This document shows, one piece after another, positions 17,332-26,021 of a DNA stretch of 64,000 nt (the first letter of the stretch is position 1; every line of letters begins with the position of its first letter). Location of the stretch: positions 496,001-560,000 of the forward strand of contig NZ_JAIHON010000004.1 of the NCBI RefSeq assembly GCF_021173675.1, written 5' to 3'. Origin of the DNA: Streptomyces lincolnensis. Its GTDB lineage: Bacteria > Actinomycetota > Actinomycetes > Streptomycetales > Streptomycetaceae. The position numbers and the translations under genes were made by a program. Under the pieces are notes generated by a model. The model saw only the letters and a list, made by a program, of their open reading frames with translations, was not told the DNA's origin and made no database searches.

Positions 17332-18572
17332 GCGGGCGCCGGCGGCCCGCCCTCCTCGTCCTCATCCACCTGAGCGCCGCCCTCCTCGCCGCGCTCTCCC
17401 TCGCGGTCACCCTCTGGACCGGCCTGGAGGAGCGCGGGGTCGCCCTCGCCTTCGGGGTGCTGGTCGCCGTCGGTGAGCTCGCCCGGTGGACCGGCGCCCG
17501 GGTCAGGGAGGCCGCGCCGCTCGGGGCCGCGGGGGCGATGGCGTACGCCCTGCTCGGAGCGGACGGCGGGCAGCCCACCCATCACGGCGCCTTCCAGGTC
17601 GTCGCCGTCGTGCTCGCCGCCTCCCTGCTCGGCAGCGTGCCGCACATCGCGCGGGGGCAGGGCCCGGCCCGCGACCAGATGGCCCGCCGGGTGCTGACCG
17701 TCGGGTTCACCGCCGTGTGCTTCCAACCCCTGTACAACCGGGGCACGTTCGCCGAGTGGGGGACCGCGTACGCGCTGCTGCTGCTCGCGCTGCTGACCCT
17801 CACCGCGCTCTGCGACGCCGTGCTCGCGGCCGCCCTGGCCCACTCGCGCACCCGGTGGCCCTTCGGCCCCCTCCTGCGGGACGAGCTGCGGGCCCTGCTC
17901 GGGATCGGCTCCGCGGTCTGCGCGACCGGGGCGGTGATGGCGCTCGCGGTGGCCGTCGTGGGCCTGTGGGCGGTACCGGTGTTCTCGCTGCCGCTGCTGC
18001 TCACCCAGCTGTCCTTCAAGCGGTACGCCGCCGTCCGGGCCACCAACCGGCAGACCATCGCCTCCCTCGCCCGTGCCACCGAGATCGCCGGATACACCCC
18101 CGCCGGGCACGCCCGCCGCGTCGCCTCGCTCAGCCGGGCCGTCGGGCGGGACCTGGGGCTGTCGGCGCCCGAGCTCACCGTGCTGGAGTACGCGGCCCTG
18201 ATGCACGACATCGGACAGCTCAGCCTCGTCGACCCGGTCCCGGCCGGGGCCACCGCCGCGCTGCCCGCCCCGGAACAGCGCCGCATCGCCCTGCTCGGCG
18301 GGGCCGTCGTACGGCAGACCGGGGTGGATCCGTCCGTCGCCGTGGTCGTGGAGCGGCAGGCCGACCCCTGGCCGGAGCAGCCGGTCGCTGCCAGGATCGT
18401 GCGGGCGGTGAACGCGTACGAGGAGAAGGCGCGGGACGCCGGACCCGGCGGGCCCCTGACGGCGCTGGAGGAGCTGCGCTGGGCCACCGCCGGGCAGTAC
18501 GCGCCCGAGGTGGTCGAAGCGCTGGCCAGGGTCCTGACACGGGACTGTCTGACCCTGGCCGTGGTTGGGTAA
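17328..18572 (+). CDS. Membrane HD-domain protein, degenerate partner of the HD-GYP protein
   Basis: A 414-residue protein with hydrophobic helices over residues 8-230 and a C-terminal HD domain related to the upstream protein: TPAGHARRVASLSRAVGRDLGLS and MHDIGQLSLVDPV keep the His and HD residues. The GYP region is gone (VVVERQADPWPEQPVAARIVRAVNAYEEKA), so catalysis on cyclic dinucleotides is doubtful. GTG 17328 overlaps the stop of the HD-GYP gene (GTGA), so the pair is cotranslated and may form a heteromer, with this member as sensor or regulator (inference). Confidence 0.88.
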   Translation: MSGRRRPALLVLIHLSAALLAALSLAVTLWTGLEERGVALAFGVLVAVGELARWTGARVREAAPLGAAGAMAYALLGADGGQPTHHGAFQVVAVVLAASLLGSVPHIARGQGPARDQMARRVLTVGFTAVCFQPLYNRGTFAEWGTAYALLLLALLTLTALCDAVLAAALAHSRTRWPFGPLLRDELRALLGIGSAVCATGAVMALAVAVVGLWAVPVFSLPLLLTQLSFKRYAAVRATNRQTIASLARATEIAGYTPAGHARRVASLSRAVGRDLGLSAPELTVLEYAALMHDIGQLSLVDPVPAGATAALPAPEQRRIALLGGAVVRQTGVDPSVAVVVERQADPWPEQPVAARIVRAVNAYEEKARDAGPGGPLTALEELRWATAGQYAPEVVEALARVLTRDCLTLAVVG

Positions 18573-18676
18573 CCCATGGGTAATGAGCGCCCTTCCAGCC
18601 GTACGTGGTTGGATGCGAATGAGAGGGTGTCCGGGGGCACAGCCAGCCCACTGAACGGAACTGGCAGGCGGGAATC

Positions 18677-19714
18677 GTGAGGATCTTCGGCAAGGGACGG
18701 CACCGGCCCTCCGCCTCCTGGCGGCAGGCCACGGACCGCGCGTTCACGCTGATCGGCGACGGCCGGTACGAGGACGCGGGCGCGCTGCTGACACGCGCCG
18801 CGGACCTGGAGCCGTGGCTGTCCGAGTCCTGGTTCAACCTCGCCCTGCTCCACAAGTTCCGGCACGACTGGGAGCAGGCCCGTGCGGCCGGGCTCAGGGC
18901 GGTGGCCCTGCTCGACCGGGAGACGGGCGCACCCGACTGGTGGAACGTCGGCATCGCCGCCACCGCGCTCCAGGACTGGCCGCTGGCCCGCCGGGCCTGG
19001 CAGGCCTACGGACTGCGCGTGCCGGGCGGCGTCACGGCTGGAGTAAGGAGGGGCGAGCGCGAAGCGCTCTCTGGCGAGGGTGGTGGTGGGCGACGGGTGG
19101 GAGAGCCGGTCGGCATGGACCTCGGCAGTGCCGCCGTACGGCTGTCCCCGGAGGGGGAGGCCGAGGTGGTGTGGGGGCGGCGGCTGGACCCCGCCCGCAT
19201 CGAGGTGCTGTCCATTCCGCTTCCCTCGTCCGGGCGACGCTGGGGCGAGGTCGTCCTGCACGACGGAGTGCCGCACGGCGAGCGGACGACCGCCTCGGGG
19301 CACGCGTATCCGGTCTTCGACGAGATCGAGCTGTGGGCGCCGTCGCCGGTGCCGACCTGGGTGGTGCTGCTGGAGGCGGCCACCGAGGCCGACCGGGACG
19401 CGCTGGAGCAGCTGGCGGCCGACGCCGGGTTCGCGGCGGAGGACTGGTCGTCGTCGGTGCGGCTGCTGTGCCGGATGTGCTCGGAGTCCCGGATGCCGTC
19501 CGACGAGGGCGACGGCGAGCATCTCGATCCGCACGACCACAGTGAGCCGGGGCATCCCGGGCCGCTCGGGCACCGGACCGACGGGCAGCTGTGGGTGCCG
19601 GAGCGGGAGTGCGGGGTGGCCGCGCCGGCTTCGCTGGTTCGGGGGTTGTTGGACGGGTGGGTCGCGGACAGTCCGGATTCCCGGGACTGGCGGGATCTGG
19701 AAGAGGTCTGCTGA
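18677..19714 (+). CDS. Tetratricopeptide-repeat protein
   Basis: A 345-residue cytoplasmic protein. TPR-like helices occupy about residues 10-115 ([40 protein letters not shown] and [18 protein letters not shown]). The unassigned C-terminal domain begins at [34 protein letters not shown] and contains an Asp/Glu/His-rich stretch near residue 280. A low-complexity insert (about residues 119-141, bases 19031-19100) sits between the domains and carries the near-palindrome GAGCGCGAAGCGCTC. Function unknown. Confidence 0.85.
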   Translation: MRIFGKGRHRPSASWRQATDRAFTLIGDGRYEDAGALLTRAADLEPWLSESWFNLALLHKFRHDWEQARAAGLRAVALLDRETGAPDWWNVGIAATALQDWPLARRAWQAYGLRVPGGVTAGVRRGEREALSGEGGGGRRVGEPVGMDLGSAAVRLSPEGEAEVVWGRRLDPARIEVLSIPLPSSGRRWGEVVLHDGVPHGERTTASGHAYPVFDEIELWAPSPVPTWVVLLEAATEADRDALEQLAADAGFAAEDWSSSVRLLCRMCSESRMPSDEGDGEHLDPHDHSEPGHPGPLGHRTDGQLWVPERECGVAAPASLVRGLLDGWVADSPDSRDWRDLEEVC

Positions 19715-19788
19715 GCCTTCCTCCCCGTACGGCTCCCTTTAGGCTGTACCCGGAATTTCTCAGGATTGCAGGAAGGCATACGTCGGTC

Positions 19789-20439
19789 ATGGCGCAGCAG
19801 GACACCGATCAGCAGCACGCGGGCGTGCTCCCCGTGGACGACGAGGGCTTCGTCATCGACACCGAGGACTGCGAGGAGCGGGAGGCGGCGTTCCGTGAGC
19901 GCGGCACCTCGCGGCCGATCACCGTCGTGGGGAACCCGGTGCTGCACAAGGAGTGCAAGGACGTCACCGAGTTCGGTGAGGAGCTGCTGAAGCTGGTGGA
20001 CGACATGTTCGCCTCGCAGCGCACCGCCGAGGGCGTCGGCCTGGCCGCCAACCAGATCGGGGTGGACCTGAAGGTCTTCGTCTACGACTGCATGGACGAC
20101 GAGGGCAGGCGGCACGTCGGTGTCGTGTGCAACCCGAAGCTCGTCGACCTGCCCGCGGACAGGCGCCGCCTGGACGACAGCAACGAGGGCTGCCTGTCGG
20201 TGCCCACCGCCTACGCGCCGCTGGCCCGCCCGGACTACGCCGAGGTGACCGGGCAGGACGAGCAGGGCAACCCGATCAAGGTGCGCGGCACCGGCTACTT
20301 CGCTCGCTGTTTGCAGCACGAGACCGACCACCTCTACGGCTACCTCTACATCGACCGGCTCTCCAAGCGCGAACGCAAGGACGCGCTGCGGCAGATGGCC
20401 GAGAACGAGCCCCGGTACCCCGTCGTCGCCAACGACTGA
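19789..20439 (+). CDS. def: Peptide deformylase
   Basis: A 216-residue metallohydrolase that removes the formyl group from nascent proteins. The three signature motifs are intact: [17 protein letters not shown] (Cys metal ligand) and QHETDHLYG (HExxH type). ATG 19789 opens the recognised protein with a roughly 40-residue N-terminal extension, seen in other Streptomyces deformylases. S. coelicolor has further def paralogues, so this may be one of several. Confidence 0.95.
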   Translation: MAQQDTDQQHAGVLPVDDEGFVIDTEDCEEREAAFRERGTSRPITVVGNPVLHKECKDVTEFGEELLKLVDDMFASQRTAEGVGLAANQIGVDLKVFVYDCMDDEGRRHVGVVCNPKLVDLPADRRRLDDSNEGCLSVPTAYAPLARPDYAEVTGQDEQGNPIKVRGTGYFARCLQHETDHLYGYLYIDRLSKRERKDALRQMAENEPRYPVVAND

Positions 20440-20471
20440 GCCCGCGCGGGTCGCACAGGTCCCTTCCGTAC

Positions 20472-20507
20472 GGCGTCTGTTCAGGAGCACCCTCCCGAAC
20501 AGGCGCC
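20472..20507 (+). terminator. Terminator after peptide deformylase
   Basis: Arms GGCGTCTGTTC (20472-20482) and GAACAGGCGCC (20497-20507) form an 11-bp stem about 30 nt after the stop codon. It separates def from the terpene cluster. Confidence 0.75.
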
Positions 20508-20726
20508 GTTCGTCTGTCCGTCGCACATCCGATCGCTTGCGCTCGTCCGGTTATCCAAAATCGGTCAGGTGAGGGGAGAATCTCGGCACCGTGGGGTAGT
20601 GAGTGGAGCAAATCCGTTCCCAGAATGGTCAGTTGTAGTGCTCAATGGGAAGTGCGGGGATACGCAACGGCGCACGCCCGGTACGGCGGGAGGGCGCGCG
20701 CACTGGCGGCTGGAAGGGGTTTGTTC

Positions 20727-21812
20727 GTGTCTGCTTTCCCACACAGCACCACATCGACGCCGACGGCGATCGCGGTCCCACCATCGCTCTCTCTTCCGGT
20801 GATCGAGGCGGCGTTTCCCCGGCAACTGCACCCGTATTGGCCACGGCTCCAGGAGAAGACCCGGACCTGGCTTCTGGAAAAACGGCTCATGCCGGCCGAC
20901 AAGGTGGCCGAATATGCCGACGGTCTGTGCTATACGGACCTGATGGCGGGGTACTACTTGGGCGCCCCCGACGAGGTCCTCCAGGCGATCGCGGACTACA
21001 GCGCGTGGTTCTTCGTCTGGGACGACCGACACGACCGCGACATCGTGCACCGGCGCCCGGCCGCCTGGCGGCGGCTGAGGTTCCAGCTGCACGCGGCCCT
21101 CGAATCCCCCCGGACCCACCTGTACCACGAGGATCCGCTGGTCGCCGGGTTCGCGGACAGCGTGACGCGGCTGTACTCGTTCCTGTCGCAGTCGTGGAAC
21201 CAGCGGTTCGCCCGGCACTTCCACCAGGTGATCGACGCCTACGACCGGGAATTCCGGAACCGCACCGAGGGAGTCATCCCGACGGTCGAGGAATACCTGG
21301 CCCTGCGTCGGCTCACCTTCGCCCACTGGATCTGGACCGATCTGCTGGAACCCAGCGCGGGACTGGAACTCCCGAACTCCGTGCGGAAACACTCGGCATA
21401 TCAGCGGGCCGCACTCCTGAGTCAGGAATTCGCCGCCTGGTACAACGACCTCTGTTCGCTGCCCAAGGAAATAGCGGGCGACGAGGTCCACAATCTCGGA
21501 ATCAGCCTCATCAAGCACGAGGGGCTGACCCTGGAGGAAGCGGTCGCCGACATGAGGCGGCGCGTCGAGAGGTGCGTCGAGGAATTCCTTGTCGTCGAGC
21601 AGGACGCCCTGAGGTTTTCCGACGACCTCGCCGACGGAACCGTACGCGGAAAAGAACTCAGTGCCGCCGTGCGGGCCTGCGTCCGCAACATGCGGAACTG
21701 GTTCAGCACCGTCTACTGGTTCCACCACGAGTCCGGCCGGTACCGGGTCGACAGCTGGGACGACCGGTCCACTCCCCCGTACGTCAACAACGAAGCGGCA
21801 GGTGAGAAATGA
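20727..21812 (+). CDS. Epi-isozizaene synthase (sesquiterpene cyclase)
   Basis: A 361-residue class I terpene cyclase, the same length as and clearly colinear with S. coelicolor SCO5222. It converts farnesyl diphosphate to epi-isozizaene. Metal-binding motifs are present: the Asp-rich VWDDRHD near residue 99, and the NSE triad NDLCSLPKE near residues 240-248. GTG 20727 is preceded by GGAAGGGG at good spacing and gives the family length. The stop overlaps the P450 start (ATGA). Confidence 0.95.
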   Translation: MSAFPHSTTSTPTAIAVPPSLSLPVIEAAFPRQLHPYWPRLQEKTRTWLLEKRLMPADKVAEYADGLCYTDLMAGYYLGAPDEVLQAIADYSAWFFVWDDRHDRDIVHRRPAAWRRLRFQLHAALESPRTHLYHEDPLVAGFADSVTRLYSFLSQSWNQRFARHFHQVIDAYDREFRNRTEGVIPTVEEYLALRRLTFAHWIWTDLLEPSAGLELPNSVRKHSAYQRAALLSQEFAAWYNDLCSLPKEIAGDEVHNLGISLIKHEGLTLEEAVADMRRRVERCVEEFLVVEQDALRFSDDLADGTVRGKELSAAVRACVRNMRNWFSTVYWFHHESGRYRVDSWDDRSTPPYVNNEAAGEK

Positions 21813-23176
21813 CCGTCGAGTCCGTCAAGCCCGAGGCCTTCCCGGCCCCGGAAGCGCGTGAGGCGCCCCTCGCGGGCGGAGGTGTCCCGGGTCTGGGACA
21901 CGGCTGGAAGCTGGTGCGCGACCCGCTGGGCTTCCTGGCCCGGCTGCGCGACGACGGCGACCTGGTACGGCTGCGCCTGGGCCCCAAGACCGTGTACGCG
22001 GTGACCGCGCCGCACCTCGTCGGCGACATGCTGACGAGCCCCGGCTACGAGATAGGCGGACCGCTCTGGGACACCCTGGACGTGCTGCTCGGCAAGGGGG
22101 TCGCGACCAGCAACGGGCCGCGGCACCGGCGCCAGCGGCAGACCATCCAGCCCTCCTTCCGCAAGGAGGTGATCCCCGAGTACGAGCGGGTCATGGTCGA
22201 GGAGTCCCTGGCCTTCGCCGCGCGCTGGCGGCCGGGGGACACCGTCGACGTCACGGCGGAGGCGTTCCGGGTGGCGGTGCGGATGACCGCCCGGTGCTTC
22301 CTCCAGATCGAGCGCATCGACGATCTCGCCGAGCGGCTGAGCGCCGCGCTCGCCACCGTGTTCGGCGGCATGTACCGGCGGATGATCCTCTCCTTCGGGC
22401 CGTTCTACCGGCTGCCCCTTCCCTCACACCGTGAATTCGACCGGGGACTGGCCGAGTTGCACCGGCTGGCCGACGAGGTCATCGCCGAACGCCGGGCCGC
22501 GAGCGAGAAGCCCGATGATTTGCTGACGGCATTGCTGGAGGCGAAGGACGAAAAAGGTGAACCGGTCAACCATCAGGAGGTCCACGATCAGGTCATAGCG
22601 ATACTCACCCCGGGCAGCGAAACCGTCGGATCCCAGTTGATGTGGATCTTGCAGTTGCTGGCCGAACATCCGGAACAGGCGGACCGGGTGAGCGAAGAGG
22701 TGAAATCGGTCGTGGGTGACGCGCCTGTCACTTTCGGCGACCTCAGGAAGCTCACCCACACGAACAATGTCATCACGGAGGCGCTGCGCATACGGCCGGC
22801 CGTATGGATATTGACGCGGCGGGCCATGGCCGAAACCGAACTCGGCGGGTATCGCATTCCGGCCGGGGCGGACATCGTGTACAGCCCACTCGCCCTCCAG
22901 CGTGATCCGCGCTCCTACGACCAGCACCTCGACTTCGACCCGGACCGCTGGCTCCCGGGCCGCTCCAAGGAGGTGCCGAAGTACGCGATGGGGCCCTTCA
23001 GCGCGGGCAACCGCAAATGCCCGGCCGACCACTTCTCGATGGCCCAGCTCGCCGTCATGCTGGCGACGGTGATCCCCAGGTGGCGCTTCGAACGGCTGCC
23101 GGAGGCCGACGAGTCGCCCCGGGTGGGCATCACCCTGCGCCCGAAGCGGCTGCTGCTCAAGGCGGTGCCCAGGTGA
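21809..23176 (+). CDS. Cytochrome P450 CYP170A1-type (albaflavenone synthase)
   Basis: A 455-residue P450 coupled to the epi-isozizaene synthase. It oxidises epi-isozizaene via albaflavenols to the antibiotic sesquiterpene ketone albaflavenone. Visible motifs are the I-helix TPGSETVGS, ExxR in EALRIRP, and the haem loop [12 protein letters not shown]. In the last, the residue after the Cys-Pro pair is Ala rather than the common Gly, as expected for this family. The S. coelicolor enzyme is known for a second, terpene-synthase active site; the acidic stretch [13 protein letters not shown] here lies in the comparable region. Redox partners are not encoded nearby. Confidence 0.94.
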   Translation: MTVESVKPEAFPAPEAREAPLAGGGVPGLGHGWKLVRDPLGFLARLRDDGDLVRLRLGPKTVYAVTAPHLVGDMLTSPGYEIGGPLWDTLDVLLGKGVATSNGPRHRRQRQTIQPSFRKEVIPEYERVMVEESLAFAARWRPGDTVDVTAEAFRVAVRMTARCFLQIERIDDLAERLSAALATVFGGMYRRMILSFGPFYRLPLPSHREFDRGLAELHRLADEVIAERRAASEKPDDLLTALLEAKDEKGEPVNHQEVHDQVIAILTPGSETVGSQLMWILQLLAEHPEQADRVSEEVKSVVGDAPVTFGDLRKLTHTNNVITEALRIRPAVWILTRRAMAETELGGYRIPAGADIVYSPLALQRDPRSYDQHLDFDPDRWLPGRSKEVPKYAMGPFSAGNRKCPADHFSMAQLAVMLATVIPRWRFERLPEADESPRVGITLRPKRLLLKAVPR

Positions 23177-23194
23177 GGGGAGCGCGGCGGGCGT

Positions 23195-24160
23195 TCAGGC
23201 GGCCTCGGTCCCTCTGAACGTGCGGCGATAGGCGTTCGGGGTGGTCCCGACCGCACGGACGAACTGGTGGCGCAGCGCGGCCGCGTTGCCGAACCCCGTT
23301 CGACCGGCGATCGCGTCCACCGTCTCGTCCGTCGCCTCCAGCAACCGCTGGGCCAGCAGCACGCGTTGGCGCAGGATCCAGCGGTACGGTGTCGTGCCGG
23401 TCTCCTGCTGGAAGCGGCGGGCGAAGGTGCGCGGTGACATGTGCGCCAGCTCGGCCAGCTGCTCGACCGTGACGTCCTGGTCGAGGTGCTGCTCCATCCA
23501 CACCAGCACCTCGCCGACGGTGTCGCACTGCGAGCGGGGCAGCGGCCGCTCGATGTACTGGGCCTGGCCGCCGTCCCGGTGCGGCGGCACGACCATCCGC
23601 CGGGCGATCCGGTTGGCGACCTCCGGGCCCTGTTCCTTGCGCACGATGTGCAGACAGGCGTCGATGCCGGCGGCGGTGCCCGCGGAGGTGATCACCGGGT
23701 CCTCGTCGACGTAGAGCACGTCCGGCTCGATGATCGCCCGGGGGTTGCGTACGGCGAGCTCGTCCGCGTGCATCCAGTGCACGGTGCATCGCCGGCCGTC
23801 GAGCAGACCGGCGGCGCCGAGCGCGAAGACGCCGGTGCACACGCTGAGCACCCGGGTGCCCCGGTCCACCGCGCCGACCAGGGCGTCCAGCAGAGCGGGC
23901 GGGAAGTCGCGGGTGACGTAGTCGCTGCCCGCCGGGATGGCGATCAGGTCGGCCTCCGCCAGCCGCTCCAGGCCGTACGGCGTGGAGACGGTGAGGCCGC
24001 CGACATGGGTGGCCAGCTGCGGGCCCTCGGCGGAGACCACGGCGAAGTCGTAGGGCGGCAGGCCCTCGTCGCTGCGGTCGATGCCGAACACCTCGCAGAC
24101 GACGCCCAGTTCGAAGGGGTGCACGCCGTTCAGGAGGACGGCGGCGACGTTTTTGAGCAT
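23195..24160 (-). CDS. GlxA-family regulator: GATase1-like domain plus AraC HTH (NrdS candidate)
   Basis: A 321-residue regulator. Residues 1-180 form a DJ-1/PfpI-like sensor domain with SVCTGVFALGAAGLLDGR at the nucleophile-elbow position. Residues 215-318 form an AraC-type double HTH (VTVEQLAELAHMSPRTFARRFQQETGTTPYRWI, then IAGRTGFGNAAALRHQF). An AraC-like gene, nrdS, belongs to the nrdABS operon of Streptomyces, and this gene follows nrdB on the same strand; but a lipoprotein gene and an opposing small gene intervene, so the identity is not certain. ATG 24160 is chosen from the start of the conserved domain. Confidence 0.88.
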   Translation of the reverse strand: MLKNVAAVLLNGVHPFELGVVCEVFGIDRSDEGLPPYDFAVVSAEGPQLATHVGGLTVSTPYGLERLAEADLIAIPAGSDYVTRDFPPALLDALVGAVDRGTRVLSVCTGVFALGAAGLLDGRRCTVHWMHADELAVRNPRAIIEPDVLYVDEDPVITSAGTAAGIDACLHIVRKEQGPEVANRIARRMVVPPHRDGGQAQYIERPLPRSQCDTVGEVLVWMEQHLDQDVTVEQLAELAHMSPRTFARRFQQETGTTPYRWILRQRVLLAQRLLEATDETVDAIAGRTGFGNAAALRHQFVRAVGTTPNAYRRTFRGTEAA

Positions 24161-24222
24161 GCTGCCAGTGTGCCTCGTAAGTGGCAGTAAATCGAGGGTG
24201 GGCGACAGTCCTGCCACTGTTT
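24161..24222. promoter_or_regulatory. Repeated CTGCCA(C/G)T half-sites in divergent promoter
   Basis: CTGCCAGT at 24162, AGTGGCAG at 24180-24187 and CTGCCACT at 24211-24218 form inverted repeats next to the AraC/GATase-type regulator start. The spacing suits an AraC-type dimer and suggests autoregulation, possibly with control of the divergent 75-residue gene. Confidence 0.5.
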
Positions 24223-24252
24223 GTAAGGAGTCTCCGGCGCGACAGTGGTGTC

Positions 24253-24480
24253 ATGACTACCGCGCAGACAGAAGGACTGATCGGAATGCTCGCCGTCCTC
24301 GGAATCCTCGTCCTGCTGGTGCTCCCGTCCGTGATCGGGATCGTGCACGACCGGCGCATCGACCGTCAGATCCGACAGGCCCAGCAGGCCCACCGGGCGG
24401 CCGAGGGCTCGCGCCCGAAGACGGAGCGTCCCAAGGCCCGCCAGGGCTACCTCACCACCACGGTGACCCCCCACTCCTGA
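24253..24480 (+). CDS. Small single-span membrane protein
   Basis: A 75-residue protein with one hydrophobic helix (residues 8-29, LIGMLAVLGILVLLVLPSVIGI), followed by a charged cytoplasmic-type tail rich in Arg, Gln and Lys. Not recognised. It is divergent from the AraC/GATase-type regulator and its 3' end overlaps the convergent lipoprotein gene by 34 bp. GC3 bias and the clean membrane helix support coding. Confidence 0.7.
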   Translation: MTTAQTEGLIGMLAVLGILVLLVLPSVIGIVHDRRIDRQIRQAQQAHRAAEGSRPKTERPKARQGYLTTTVTPHS

Positions 24481-24896
24481 AGCGCGTCGCACGAGATCCG
24501 GCCGGGCTCCTTGGAGCACACCGGGCGCGACGAACGCAGCCGCGCCCGCCCCGCCGAGACCGCCTCGAACGCGGCGCTCGCGTCCCCCGGCAGCAGCACG
24601 ACACCGCTGTTCGTGGCCTTCAGGCCGCCGCCGTCGGACGTGACCGGCTCCCACGGGCGGCTCCTCGTGCCGTCCAGGGAGACCCGGACCGTCCCGCCCA
24701 CGGCCACGCACACCGTGCGGCCGTTGTCGGCGGCACCGAGTGCACCCGGGGACGCGCAGGCCGACGGGGGTGACGAGGGTGCCGGGGACGCCGAGTCCCC
24801 GGCACCCCCGTCGCCGCCCGCTCCGGTGCCGCACCCCGCGAGCAGCAGCGTCAGTGCGGCGAGGGCGAGGGGAGTGCGGTGGATCGTAGGGCGCAT
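24447..24896 (-). CDS. Putative lipoprotein
   Basis: A 149-residue protein with a lipoprotein signal (LALAALTLLLAGC, lipobox LAGC at residues 19-22), a Gly/Ser/Pro-rich linker and a small domain with four cysteines (SACAS, TVCVA, PVCSK, ISCDA) that could pair in two disulfides outside the cell. Family not recognised. It lies 61 bp downstream of nrdB on the same strand, so it may be read through from nrdAB. Confidence 0.82.
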   Translation of the reverse strand: MRPTIHRTPLALAALTLLLAGCGTGAGGDGGAGDSASPAPSSPPSACASPGALGAADNGRTVCVAVGGTVRVSLDGTRSRPWEPVTSDGGGLKATNSGVVLLPGDASAAFEAVSAGRARLRSSRPVCSKEPGRISCDALQEWGVTVVVR

Positions 24897-24957
24897 GGCA
24901 GGGCCTCCTTGCGGATGAGACGTGCCGGCCGTGCGCCCGGATCCGCCGTCGGAGGGG

Positions 24958-25965
24958 TCAGAAGTCCTCGTCCAGGTCGACGCTGCCCTCCACCGCGACC
25001 TGGTACGCCGACGGACGCCGCTCGAAGAAGTTGGTCAGCTCCTGGACGCCCTGGAGCTCCATGAAGGAGAAGGGGTTCTCGGAGCCGTACACCGGGGCGA
25101 AGCCGAGGCGCGTGAGGCGCTGGTCGGCGACGCACTCCAGGTACTGCCGCATCGAGTCGGTGTTCATGCCCGGCAGGCCGTCGCCGCACAGGTCGCGCGC
25201 GAACTGCAGCTCGGCCTCGACGGCCTCCCGCAGCATGTCGACGACCTCCTGCCGGAGCGCGTCGTCGAAGAGCTCCGGCTCCTCCTTGCGGACGGTGTCG
25301 ACGACGTCGAAGGCGAAGGACATGTGCATCGTCTCGTCGCGGAACACCCAGTTGGTGCCGGTGGCGAGGCCGTGCAGCAGACCCCGGCTGCGGAACCAGT
25401 AGACGTACGCGAAGGCGCCGTAGAAGAACAGGCCCTCGATGCACGCGGCGAAACAGATGAGGTTGAGCAGGAAGCGGCGGCGGTCGGCCTGCGACTCCAG
25501 GCGGTCCAGGTTGTCGACCGAGTCCATCCACTTGAAGCAGAAGGCTGCCTTCTCGCGGATGGAGGGGATGCTCTCCACGGCGTCGAAGGCCGCGGCCCTG
25601 TCCTCCGGGTCGGGGAGGTAGGTGTCGAGCAGGGTCAGGTAGAACTGGACGTGCACGGCCTCCTCGAAGAGCTGGCGGGACAGATACAGCCGCGCCTCGG
25701 GGGAGTTGATGTGCTTGTACAGCGTCAGCACGAGGTTGTTCGCGACGATCGAGTCGCCCGTCGCGAAGAACGCCACCAGTCGGCCGATGAGGTGCTGCTC
25801 GGCGGGGCTGAGCTTGGCGAGGTCGCTGACGTCCGAGTGGAGGTCGACCTCCTCGACGGTCCAGGTGTTCTTGATGGCGTCCCGGTAGCGCTCGTAGAAG
25901 TCCGGGTAGCGCATGGGGCGCAGGGTCAGCTCGAAGCCGGGGTCGAGCAGGTTCTGGGTAGTCAT
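24958..25965 (-). CDS. nrdB: Class Ia ribonucleotide reductase, small (radical) subunit
   Basis: A 335-residue R2 protein carrying the diferric-tyrosyl radical. Iron ligands are seen in QLFEEAVHVQFY, where the tyrosine four residues after His is the radical site as in class Ia, and in RDETMHMSF. The first Glu/Asp ligands lie in the preceding helices. The C-terminal tail (VDLDEDF) matches the acidic peptide that docks to NrdA. It lies 56 bp downstream of nrdA in the same operon. Confidence 0.95.
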   Translation of the reverse strand: MTTQNLLDPGFELTLRPMRYPDFYERYRDAIKNTWTVEEVDLHSDVSDLAKLSPAEQHLIGRLVAFFATGDSIVANNLVLTLYKHINSPEARLYLSRQLFEEAVHVQFYLTLLDTYLPDPEDRAAAFDAVESIPSIREKAAFCFKWMDSVDNLDRLESQADRRRFLLNLICFAACIEGLFFYGAFAYVYWFRSRGLLHGLATGTNWVFRDETMHMSFAFDVVDTVRKEEPELFDDALRQEVVDMLREAVEAELQFARDLCGDGLPGMNTDSMRQYLECVADQRLTRLGFAPVYGSENPFSFMELQGVQELTNFFERRPSAYQVAVEGSVDLDEDF

Positions 25966-26021
25966 AACAGTCGGCGCGAAGCGCCGTCCTCCAGGGGTGG
26001 TGGTCGGGTGGCGGGTGGGAA

